Source of the DNA: a bacterium
GTDB taxonomy: Bacteria; Spirochaetota; UBA4802; UBA5550
Direction of reading: 5' to 3'
Length of the DNA stretch: 8,720 nucleotides
Assembly: GCA_024224995.1 (NCBI GenBank)
Contig: JAAENB010001214.1
Location: forward strand, 1 to 8,720
Part shown: piece by piece, positions 1 to 5,646 of the stretch
Position numbering within the stretch: the stretch's first letter is position 1
Layout of the letters: each line of letters opens with the position of its first letter
Notes under the pieces: generated by a model
What the model saw: only the letters and a program-made list of their open reading frames with translations
Told to the model about the DNA's origin: nothing
Databases searched by the model: none
Program-made: the position numbers and the translations under genes

Positions 1-229
1 CAATAAAGGTGACGCCTCTTTTATCCACGGCACGGATGTCAAGAATGGTCTCTTTTAGCCCGTCAAGTTTCGGGGCCTGGTAAGGATTAAGAATGGTTAT
101 GGTTTTAATCTCGTGTACACCTTCCAGTCCAAGCACGGAATTCAGGAAAGATATAAGTATCTCTCTTTTATTCTCATTTCCGAACACCTTCTTAAATGCT
201 ATATCTGTTTTGATGTCTACGAATTCCAC
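1..229 (-). CDS. Rpn/PDDEXK_2-family nuclease (recombination-promoting nuclease / putative transposase), 3' end outside the window
   Basis: The minus strand reads 76 codons from a GTG at 229-227 and leaves the window without a stop. The start is supported by GAGGAG (rc of 236-241) six bases upstream. The product opens with EFVDIKTDIAFKKVFG, followed by NKREILISFLNSVL at residues 21-34. This is the characteristic N-terminus of the Rpn / PD-(D/E)XK transposase-like family, in which the D-x-AFKK-F module precedes a restriction-like nuclease fold. TILDIRAVDKRG at residues 61-72 matches the strand with the first catalytic aspartate (probably D64). The window ends at VTFI, just before the expected E-x-Q/K element, so the active site cannot be confirmed. 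Family members are DNA endonucleases that raise RecA-independent recombination, and many genomes carry many copies. It diverges from the HEAT-repeat gene. Family confidence is high; whether the gene is intact is unknown. Confidence 0.82.
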   Translation of the reverse strand, partial: MEFVDIKTDIAFKKVFGNENKREILISFLNSVLGLEGVHEIKTITILNPYQAPKLDGLKETILDIRAVDKRGVTFI

Positions 230-257
230 GGTTAACTCCTCTATTCTTGTTGAGTAC

Positions 258-286
258 AATATAGCGAAATACTACCCAAAACGCAA
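258..286 (-). promoter_or_regulatory. Candidate sigma70-type promoter of the Rpn-family gene
   Basis: Read on the minus strand, TATATT (rc of 258-263) is a five-of-six match to the -10 box. It lies exactly 17 bases from TTGCGT (rc of 281-286), a weak -35. Transcription would start about 250, some 20 bases before the GTG codon. The -10 and spacing are good and the -35 is poor. Confidence 0.4.
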
Positions 287-327
287 GGAAAAAACCGGTT
301 TTTGATACCTCCGGAAGAGGGGGGACG

Positions 328-523
328 ATGAAAAAATGTAATATACAATATTGGCAAATTATGAAAATATGACTGAAGTAAAAACGGCAGGGGAGTCTTT
401 AAGAGTGTGAGCGATGATACTGAGGGCAGGCTCAGTCTTGAGAAAAAAAGAAGCGGGATACATGATAAAAATCTTGTGAATATCATTGACAATTTAAAAA
501 AAATGGGCATAGTTATTATATGA
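328..523 (+). pseudogene. Chain of three overlapping mini-ORFs, probably decayed gene debris
   Basis: Three short frames follow one another with four-base start/stop overlaps: 328-372 (14 aa, GGAAGAGGGGGG purine run just upstream), 369-410 (13 aa, ATGA overlap) and 407-523 (38 aa, GTG start, GTGA overlap). The extra TG in the GTGTG at about 405-409 looks like a dinucleotide duplication. Removing it joins frames two and three into one reading of about 50 residues. That reading contains SDDTEGRLSLEKKRSG, which resembles the tail of the HEAT-repeat protein downstream (GEGALSMDEKDRKSG, residues 418-432). My inference is that this is the frameshifted 3' remnant of a related gene. Translated leader peptides are the alternative. 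The full product is not recognised. Confidence 0.35.
486..513 (+). promoter_or_regulatory. Candidate promoter of the HEAT-repeat gene
   Basis: A perfect TTGACA (486-491) is followed after 16 bases by CATAGT (508-513), a four-of-six -10. Transcription from about 520 would leave a leader of roughly 17 bases before the ATG at 537, with GAGAAAGAA as a weak ribosome binding site. The -35 is strong and the -10 mediocre. Confidence 0.38.
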
Positions 524-536
524 ATAGAGAAAGAAT

Positions 537-1838
537 ATGGAAATAACTATACTGTATCTTTTTATTGGAATTGCTGTCGCGCTGCTGCTGTGCGGTCTAT
601 GGATACTGGTGCTTACTCCCAATGAAAATAAGGCAAAAGATTCGCCGCAGTTTCCCGGTTCGCACAGTAACCCGAGCTCAATTCCAATACCGGGCAGGTT
701 GGCTGCCGCGAGCGAAAAACTGGGGCTAAACAGGATATCGAATTCGCAGTATAACGGTATTATTAATGGTGTTCCCGTAACGCTTAAAAAAGATGCTGTT
801 CTGGTTGATCTCCGGATTGCAACAGGGATCCCGTTTCGGATTAAATCAGGGGCAAAGGACGGCTCTTTCCTGTTGATGAAGCGGGTTCTTATTAAAGAAC
901 AGGAGTTCGATAAAAAAATCGTGGCTATTTGCAAGTCTCCTCATGTGGTTCTTTCTTTGCTTTCCGGAAAAACCAGGAATAATCTACTGGACCTGGAGAA
1001 ATACGGGAACAAAATAATCATTACCAATAAACAAATTTTGCTCAGACTCCAATATTTTCATGAAGATTATATTGGCTGCCAGGTCCGGCTTGTGGCTGCC
1101 ATTGCCAACGGCCTTACAAGAAAGAGTGATAGTAAGCCCATGCTGATTGACAATATGCTCCATGAATCAGTAGACTCAACTCGCAGGGTTTTTCTCTCAT
1201 CCCTCATGAGTACCTATCCCGGCGACACTGCTGTGGAAGAAGCCCTGGAAGAATTGGCGCGCAGCGGTTCTCTTACGGCACGGATGGACGCGGTAAAAGC
1301 GCTGGGCGGCAGGCACATGGAAGAGGTGACCGGTTTTGCCGCTACCAGTGACGGCATGTCCGCGATTTCCGATATCGTTATTACTGAACTTATTGACCTT
1401 ATGAAAGAGACAGCGTATAAAGGGAATGTTCCCGCGCTGGTGGAAATCTATCAGCGGACATCTCTTGAGGCGGTTAAGTTCCATATCCTTAAAGCGCTGG
1501 CCTTTTTTGGAGATGACCGGGCATGTCCCTTTTTGCAGCACGAGCTCGAACATGCTGAAAATGACTTCATCGGCCTCCTGGTTGAGGCCCTGGGCACCTG
1601 CGGCACCATTGGCGAGGTTGAGTCCCTTTACGCTTTTGGCAAAGGTTCTCTGAATCCCTTTACCAGGAACGCCGTAGAAAAAGCCATTGCCAATATCCAG
1701 TCCCGTCTGGGGCATGTGGAAAAGGGATGGCTTTCCGTTAAGGAGCCTGGCGGCACGGAAGGATCGCTCAGTATGAGTAGTGATGTTGGGGAAGGGGCGC
1801 TGAGTATGGATGAGAAGGACCGGAAAAGTGGTAAGTGA
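537..1838 (+). CDS. Membrane-anchored HEAT-repeat-like protein
   Basis: This 433-residue protein starts with one hydrophobic segment (about residues 4-27, ending before LTPNENK). It is a signal anchor rather than a lipoprotein signal: the only nearby cysteine (C19) is preceded by LLL, not a lipobox. A proline/serine-rich linker (about 36-55) follows. Residues 55-200 form a mixed domain I do not recognise. From about 206 to 390 the sequence is helical and repetitive, with alternating helices such as TAVEEALEELARSGSLTARMDAVKALGG and EAVKFHILKALAFFGDDRACPFLQHEL, typical of HEAT/PBS-lyase-like repeats, which act as protein-protein scaffolds. The tail (about 405-433) is acidic and low in complexity, with EGSLSM and EGALSM duplicated. 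I cannot assign a partner or pathway. The 3' end is 12 bp from the ankyrin stub, so the two were probably co-transcribed. Confidence 0.75.
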   Translation: MEITILYLFIGIAVALLLCGLWILVLTPNENKAKDSPQFPGSHSNPSSIPIPGRLAAASEKLGLNRISNSQYNGIINGVPVTLKKDAVLVDLRIATGIPFRIKSGAKDGSFLLMKRVLIKEQEFDKKIVAICKSPHVVLSLLSGKTRNNLLDLEKYGNKIIITNKQILLRLQYFHEDYIGCQVRLVAAIANGLTRKSDSKPMLIDNMLHESVDSTRRVFLSSLMSTYPGDTAVEEALEELARSGSLTARMDAVKALGGRHMEEVTGFAATSDGMSAISDIVITELIDLMKETAYKGNVPALVEIYQRTSLEAVKFHILKALAFFGDDRACPFLQHELEHAENDFIGLLVEALGTCGTIGEVESLYAFGKGSLNPFTRNAVEKAIANIQSRLGHVEKGWLSVKEPGGTEGSLSMSSDVGEGALSMDEKDRKSGK

Positions 1839-1850
1839 AAGCGAGCTGCT

Positions 1851-1949
1851 ATGTCAAAAAAATCAATCAACAAAAAACTGCTTGAGGCGGCAGAGTCGGG
1901 CAATCTCAAAGAGGGGGCGGATGTAAACGCGAAGGATCGGTACGCGTAG
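1851..1949 (+). pseudogene. Truncated ankyrin-repeat gene stub
   Basis: An ATG 12 bases after the HEAT gene stop opens a 32-codon frame. It starts MSKKSINKKLLEAAESGNLK and ends EGADVNAKDRYA before TAG. LLEAAESGNL and GADVNAKDRYG-type stretches are the opening helix and the beta-turn of ankyrin repeats. In an intact repeat about seven more residues (a KLL-type second helix) separate NLK from EGAD, so an in-frame deletion of about 21 bp seems to have occurred. The frame then stops exactly where a palindromic repeat begins: the TAG at 1947-1949 lies at the edge of the 1949-1970 palindrome, and no further ankyrin sequence follows. It is best read as a gene fragment left after repeat insertion or deletion. 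A functional 32-aa peptide is unlikely. Confidence 0.7.
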
Positions 1950-1970
1950 GGGCACGGCACGCCGTACCCT
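1949..1970. repeat. Short GC-rich palindrome at the ankyrin break point
   Basis: The arms 1949-1958 (GGGGCACGGC) and 1961-1970 (GCCGTACCCT) pair with one mismatch (C1953/A1966) and one wobble, around a two-base centre. The palindrome supplies the premature stop of the ankyrin stub. It does not occur elsewhere in this window, so calling it a dispersed repeat is inference from its form. Confidence 0.5.
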
Positions 1971-2007
1971 CACGGTGTTTATCTGGGATTTCTCTCTGTG
2001 GTGTTGA

Positions 2008-2122
2008 CCCGGGACAAATCTCCGAAAACCAACCCGTAAAGACGTTGCATGCAACGTCTCTCTTCCCGGAAACCAGCCCTATTTAAAAAGAGTTTCTTGA
2101 CAACGCGATCAACCCGGGTATA
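2008..2122. repeat. Dispersed palindromic repeat, family 1, copy 1
   Basis: This stretch aligns with 8524-8640. Shared blocks are ggacaa, ccgtaaa, the GTTGCAxGCAACGTCTC core, gaaaccaxcccc and agtttcttga, ending in gggxtata. The core is a perfect 20-bp palindrome at 2040-2059 (centre TGCA). In copy 2 the core carries two substitutions, each affecting one pair. The flanks differ by point changes and small indels, as expected for old copies of a dispersed element. It encodes no protein. A shadow reading frame starting at the core's ATG exists on each strand but has no protein-like character. Length and structure suit a non-autonomous REP- or MITE-like repeat. Confidence 0.72.
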
Positions 2123-2124
2123 CT
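2097..2124 (+). promoter_or_regulatory. Strong sigma70-type promoter of the sensor phosphatase gene
   Basis: A perfect TTGACA (2097-2102) and TATACT (2119-2124, five of six) are separated by 16 bases. The predicted start is about 2131, giving a leader of roughly 15 bases that contains the AGGGGGAA ribosome binding site (2133-2140), five bases before the ATG at 2146. The promoter lies inside the 3' part of repeat family 1. The homologous stretch at 8607 reads TTGAGA and has no -10 at a usable distance. Confidence 0.65.
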
Positions 2125-2145
2125 TCTTATCCAGGGGGAACTCTT

Positions 2146-4269
2146 ATGAAAAGACGGTTAATACCTCAAGTGGTTTTATTATGGAGCATGATTGCTGCCC
2201 CCCTGGCAGCAGCAGTGCCCGTACCCGGGGACTTTTTTGTACCTCTGGATCTTGGCAGGGTTGAGAACCAGTGGAAATTCAAGGCCGGAGACGACCTTCT
2301 CTATAAAGAATTATTATATGATGATAAAGACTGGGAGCAGGTGAAAAATCTGCCCCACAACTGGCGCAATCCGGCGGAGAAACCCTATTCGCCAAAAGGG
2401 TTTGCCTGGTATCGAATAGAACTGGATTTTCCTGAAAAAACCCCCTTACGCCCGCTTTTGTTTTTACTGGGACCCATTGATGACGCGGATGAAGTCTATT
2501 TCAACGGAATCCTTATTGGCCGATCCGGTTTAATCAATAAGCTGGGACAAAAACCCTTTCAATCATCGTATGATAAAAAACGGCTCTATCCAATTCGACC
2601 GGGCCTGGTGCAAATGGGGAAACGGAACGTGCTGGCAATACGGGTCCAGGCGTCTTTTAAAAAATACGCCGGGTTTGATGCCTCTACCAGTACCGTACTC
2701 CTGGGCTATGAAAAAAATCTTATTTTTGATTTTACCAGGTCCAATCTTTTTCTTTTTATGATGAGTATTATCATCATCACTGTAGGAGCCTATTTCTTAT
2801 TATTATTCTTTCGCAGGCCCCGGACCTGGGAAAATTTCTTTTTTGGTATAGCCAACTGCTGCCTGGGCATGTATACCCTGTTCCTTAATCCAATGAAATA
2901 TTATATTTTCAATAATTTTATTTTTTTAAAACGGATGGAATATTTTGTACTCTTTCTTTTTGTTTTTATGGTAATGGATTTTATTTATTTTTATTTTCCC
3001 CGGAATAAAACCCGGTCCGGAAAGATCCGGGCTTATATGGTTTACGCCCTGAACCTGTTTCCGCTTATTAGCTGTTCAATGCCCATTATTTCGGATAACA
3101 TCCAGCTCTGGTACTGGTGGCACACGGCAATTGTGCAGCCTGTATGGATATTACCCCTGGGAATTTGCGTATGGATAATAATAGAGAACCTGTTTAAAAA
3201 AGGCAGGGACGCCTGGTATATTTTATTCAGTATGGCCCTGGCTATTTTTGCCATTATCAATGATATTTTAGTAGACCGGGGAATATTTCCCTGGAGAAGG
3301 GTTGGACATTATAGTATCCTGGTATTTGATCTTACGCTGGCAGTTATCCTGGCAAACCGCTTTGTGCGGCTGCACAAGGAGGTGGAGGATCTTAACGTGA
3401 ACCTGGAAAATAAAGTAAAGACCAGGACCGATAGTCTAAACGGAGCGAACCGGGAACTGGAAACAATGAATACCAGCCTGGTAACCGTGAATAAGAAAAT
3501 GGAACGGGCCCAGACAATTGCCCGCCTGGACCTGGCAATGGCAGCCAATGTGCAGGCCAGTTACCTGCCCCAGGCACCCCTGGAATCGGAAGCCTGGGAT
3601 ATCGGGTATTTGTTTATACCCATGTCCGGGGTTTCAGGAGACTTCTATGATTTTTATACGTATAATAACGAGCTCGCGGGCGTGGGAATCTTTGATGTTT
3701 CCGGGCATGGCGTGGCATCCGGCCTTATTACCATGCTGGCAAAGCAGATACTATTCAGAACTTTTCGTAATAATTACCGGAAAGAGTTGAATGAGATCCT
3801 GTCTCATGCCGGGCGGCTGCTGCGTCATGAGATAGGGAATATCGACAACTATTTAACCGGAGTGATACTCCGGTTCCGGGATGAGGGAGTAGAGTATGTG
3901 AATGCCGGGCATCATGATATCTACCTGAAATCAAAGGGCAGTGTGAAAGCAGTCACAAAGGAAGACGGCAGTACCATTACCGGGTTATTCCTGGGGCTTC
4001 CTGACATTGAAGTAACGTATGAAAAGCTGACTTTTCCGGTAGTTGAAAATGATTATATTTTGCTGTATACCGATTGCCTGGTAGAAGCAAAACACGGGAC
4101 CGAAGAATACGGACCGGAACGGATACTTGAGTCTTTTCGGAATGCGTCACCCGGGTCTGCCCAGGAGGTACTGAATCATATTATGAAAGATTTTTATTGT
4201 TTCCTGGGGGACCAGGTTGCCCTGCCCGATGATCTTACGATTATGGTGCTCAGGAGATTACAGGTATGA
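2146..4269 (+). CDS. Membrane sensor phosphatase: jelly-roll sensor, 7 TM, coiled coil, SpoIIE/PP2C-type phosphatase
   Basis: The 707-aa product has a signal peptide (1-23, ending PLAAA). An extracytoplasmic beta-sandwich follows (about 30-190), with a DDKDWEQVKNLPHNW opening, GFAWYRIELDFP and DDADEVYFNGILIGRSG. These features are shared with galactose-binding-like domains of GH2 enzymes and sialate O-acetylesterases. Seven membrane helices lie near 199-221, 229-247, 264-284, 297-315, 328-348, 354-374 and 388-405, the layout of 7TMR-DISM receptors. A coiled coil spans about 405-460. The C-terminal SpoIIE-type domain (about 480-707) has SGDFYDF (D499), FDVSGHG (D517), VNAGHH, YTD (D643) and PDDLT (D695, D696), so the metal-binding aspartates appear intact. 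It should dephosphorylate a serine/threonine phosphoprotein, classically an anti-sigma antagonist, in response to an external ligand, perhaps a glycan. No STAS protein or anti-sigma kinase lies in the window. One oddity is YTDC where YTDG is usual. Confidence 0.9.
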   Translation: MKRRLIPQVVLLWSMIAAPLAAAVPVPGDFFVPLDLGRVENQWKFKAGDDLLYKELLYDDKDWEQVKNLPHNWRNPAEKPYSPKGFAWYRIELDFPEKTPLRPLLFLLGPIDDADEVYFNGILIGRSGLINKLGQKPFQSSYDKKRLYPIRPGLVQMGKRNVLAIRVQASFKKYAGFDASTSTVLLGYEKNLIFDFTRSNLFLFMMSIIIITVGAYFLLLFFRRPRTWENFFFGIANCCLGMYTLFLNPMKYYIFNNFIFLKRMEYFVLFLFVFMVMDFIYFYFPRNKTRSGKIRAYMVYALNLFPLISCSMPIISDNIQLWYWWHTAIVQPVWILPLGICVWIIIENLFKKGRDAWYILFSMALAIFAIINDILVDRGIFPWRRVGHYSILVFDLTLAVILANRFVRLHKEVEDLNVNLENKVKTRTDSLNGANRELETMNTSLVTVNKKMERAQTIARLDLAMAANVQASYLPQAPLESEAWDIGYLFIPMSGVSGDFYDFYTYNNELAGVGIFDVSGHGVASGLITMLAKQILFRTFRNNYRKELNEILSHAGRLLRHEIGNIDNYLTGVILRFRDEGVEYVNAGHHDIYLKSKGSVKAVTKEDGSTITGLFLGLPDIEVTYEKLTFPVVENDYILLYTDCLVEAKHGTEEYGPERILESFRNASPGSAQEVLNHIMKDFYCFLGDQVALPDDLTIMVLRRLQV

Positions 4270-4962
4270 GGTGAAAAGCTCTTCCAGTTCCTTGAGGCTT
4301 GCTTCATCCAGAAAATTCGTTGTCATTGAGGCAAAACAATCCAGCTGAATTATCGCGTTGATACTTGCGTCTTTAACATTGATGGAACGTAATCGCTCGG
4401 TAAAAGCCAGGTTGCAGACACGGACCTCTGAGTAGATATCAACCAGGGGGTCCAGGGACCAGGCAGGTTCCAGCCCTTTTCTCTGCCGCATAAACTGGGC
4501 GAGAAGGTACATGGAAACATTGCGGTACATGGTCTCTTCAACCGAAGCAAAGGGGAGGTGGATCGCTACCATTGGGCGCAATTTATCCAGGATTGGGCAG
4601 CCGCTGGTGACCATAATAATCCCAATGAGGGAACCCAGCCCTTTTTGCAGGTCGGTTTCGCTGATGTAGGTCCGGTGTGAGGTAATAACAACAATAGTGG
4701 TTTTTTCCGTAGATATTGATTGTTTAAAAAATTCAATTTCAGAAGAAAGATTCGCAGCTACGGGACAGCACGGATGTTCCTCTTTTTTGAGGGGACAGTT
4801 TGAGCACTGGCAGTTTTCAAGTTTGGTCCACTCCGGGGGAGGATCTATTTTTTTCCTGGGTACAAATTCATAACTCCCGGGTTTAAGAGTTATCTCAAAA
4901 GAATGTTCCACTCCTGAAGCCAGGTAAAAGTTATACCGTATGTCTGATATCAATGGATCCAA
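4258..4962 (-). CDS. DUF6901-like cysteine-cluster protein, TTG start
   Basis: The 234-aa product lacks a signal peptide or membrane helix and should be cytoplasmic. It starts at TTG (4962-4960), with AAGGAG (rc of 4970-4975) seven bases upstream, which decides the start. Near the N-terminus are YNFYLASGVEHSFEI and PPPEWTKLENCQCSNCPL, then CCPVAANL. Cysteines 51, 53, 56, 65 and 66 form a compact cluster that could bind metal. Further on are LQKGLGSLIGIIMVTSGCP (106-123), RPMVAIHLPFASVEET (129-143), SMYLLAQF (150-157) and INAIIQLDCFA (201-211). This order matches my memory of DUF6901, a bacterial family of unknown function. Its 3' end overlaps the sensor phosphatase gene by 12 bp tail to tail, and no terminator is visible between them. 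A functional link to phosphatase signalling is only suggested by position. Confidence 0.75.
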   Translation of the reverse strand: MDPLISDIRYNFYLASGVEHSFEITLKPGSYEFVPRKKIDPPPEWTKLENCQCSNCPLKKEEHPCCPVAANLSSEIEFFKQSISTEKTTIVVITSHRTYISETDLQKGLGSLIGIIMVTSGCPILDKLRPMVAIHLPFASVEETMYRNVSMYLLAQFMRQRKGLEPAWSLDPLVDIYSEVRVCNLAFTERLRSINVKDASINAIIQLDCFASMTTNFLDEASLKELEELFTSYL

Positions 4963-5005
4963 GATCTTTCTCCTTGCGGCGTTCTACCGTCCGTTTAACT
5001 CTATA

Positions 5006-5034
5006 ATTCTAAATATAATCAGAACATATATCAA
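5006..5034 (-). promoter_or_regulatory. Promoter of the DUF6901-like gene
   Basis: On the minus strand TTGATA (rc of 5029-5034) and TAGAAT (rc of 5006-5011) each match consensus at five of six positions, with an ideal 17-base spacer. Transcription would start near 4999, leaving a leader of about 37 bases that carries the AAGGAG site. Confidence 0.65.
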
Positions 5035-5086
5035 GTACTTTTTATTCTTTTTGTGTAGTTGCCTCCTGAATGGAGATTATGCTTTT

Positions 5087-5236
5087 ATATACGGTATATC
5101 GGCCCGGAATGAAAACTATGCCGGGATCAATACCTCCGCAGAACGTTCGGAACTCGCTCCGCTCAAACAGCCTCACAACCCGCAGAGGTATCGCTCCCGG
5201 CATAGTTTTCATTCCGAATAGCGTTCTTCCGTATAT
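5087..5236. repeat. 150-bp inverted-repeat element, family 2, copy 1
   Basis: Arms 5105-5139 and 5182-5216 are complementary at 32 of 35 positions, including 22 consecutive bases (5105-5126). Outside them an 8-bp pair, ATATACGG (5087-5094) and CCGTATAT (5229-5236), closes the structure after a 10/12-base internal bulge. The 42-base centre contains the palindrome GAACGTTC and the sequence ttcggaactcgctccgctca. A second copy begins at 8636 and is cut by the window edge; 29 bases (5138-5166 and 8692-8720) are identical between the two. It has no coding potential. MITE-like element or RNA hairpin are both possible. Confidence 0.8.
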
Positions 5237-5271
5237 TAAGACACTATCTTTTTTGGGAACAAACAGTCTCT

Positions 5272-5375
5272 GGGAATTCGTCCTGTCTTTCCGGAACAGG
5301 AACCAGGAAGGTGACGCCCTGGCGCAAAACAGGAAGTTTTATCGCCAGGGTGTAGGAAAGACAGGACGAATTCCC
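5272..5375. repeat. 104-bp nested inverted repeat with perfect 21-bp ends
   Basis: The end arms 5272-5292 and 5355-5375 are perfect 21-bp inverted repeats starting GGGAATTCGTCC. Within lies a second, independent hairpin: CCCTGGCG (5317-5324) plus AAAAC (5326-5330) pair with GTTTT (5336-5340) and CGCCAGGG (5343-5350) around the loop aggaa. There is no obvious target duplication at its edges. The arms differ from those of the neighbouring 150-bp element, so this is a separate element. A MITE-like relic or a structured RNA would both fit. Confidence 0.75.
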
Positions 5376-5405
5376 GCGCGCACCTGCTAACTAAAACTAC
5401 TACCT

Positions 5406-5490
5406 GCTTCGGAAGCGCTGCGAAGCTTTTGGGGGGAGGGGGCGAAGCCCCCTCAACACCTCTCGCCAGGCGCAGCGTTAGCTGCGCCTG
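5406..5490. repeat. Cluster of GC-rich hairpins
   Basis: Three adjacent dyads are present. GCTTCG (5406-5411) pairs with CGAAGC (5421-5426). GAGGGGGC (5436-5443) and GCCCCCTC (5447-5454) form a perfect 8-bp stem with a GAA loop. CAGGCGCAGC (5467-5476) and GCTGCGCCTG (5481-5490) form a perfect 10-bp stem with the loop gtta. No U-rich tract follows on either strand, so these are not standard intrinsic terminators. REP-like repeats are the most likely reading. Confidence 0.65.
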
Positions 5491-5579
5491 CTCCAGTCTT
5501 AAAAACCAATATTTTACCTGTATCACTGTTGATAAATTATATAATTATGAACTATTTATACTATCCGGACGGTTTTTCC

Positions 5580-5636
5580 TTGACCGGAGTTGTTTTATAT
5601 ATAATGAATATAGAAAAATAAATATTCTAAAGGAGG
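5580..5636 (+). promoter_or_regulatory. Leader and ribosome binding site of the phosphoesterase gene
   Basis: AAGGAGG at 5630-5636 is a full-length Shine-Dalgarno site ten bases before the ATG at 5647 and fixes that start. Upstream, TATAAT (5600-5605) is a perfect -10 box, but the best -35-like hexamer, TTGACC (5580-5585), lies only 14 bases away, shorter than usual. The promoter call is therefore weak. The ribosome binding site is secure. Confidence 0.5.
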
Positions 5637-5646
5637 TTTTTGAATA

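Larger units (their letters stand above)
4963..5646. other. Gene-free, repeat-dense intergenic region
   Basis: Between the divergent DUF6901-like and phosphoesterase genes there are 684 bases without a credible gene. Open frames of 70-106 codons exist on both strands, but they run across inverted repeats and show no protein family character. Reading from the left, the region holds the minus-strand promoter, the 150-bp element (5087-5236), the 104-bp nested inverted repeat (5272-5375), a cluster of GC hairpins (5406-5490), and an AT-rich leader up to the Shine-Dalgarno site at 5630. Confidence 0.7.

Noticed and set aside
494..934. Minus-strand 146-codon frame opposite the HEAT gene
   Set aside because: It lies antisense to the start of a convincing gene with anchor and downstream repeats; its own sequence has no recognisable features.
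1863..2054. Minus-strand 63-codon frame that resembles the start of another at 8571-8365 (M-x-AT-x-LR pattern)
   Set aside because: The similarity arises because both begin in the same palindromic repeat core. Downstream the two share nothing, and neither has protein family character.
4940..5390. Plus-strand frames of 93 and 106 codons across the intergenic region
   Set aside because: They cross the inverted-repeat elements and the DUF6901-like promoter; composition is low in protein character and there is no suitable ribosome binding site.
5087..5490. CRISPR array
   Set aside because: The repeats are inverted, of differing sequence and without regular spacers.
5236..5526. Minus-strand 96-codon frame
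   Set aside because: It contains the same peptide twice (GKTGRIPR and reversed-arm equivalents) because it reads through the 104-bp inverted repeat and the GC hairpins.
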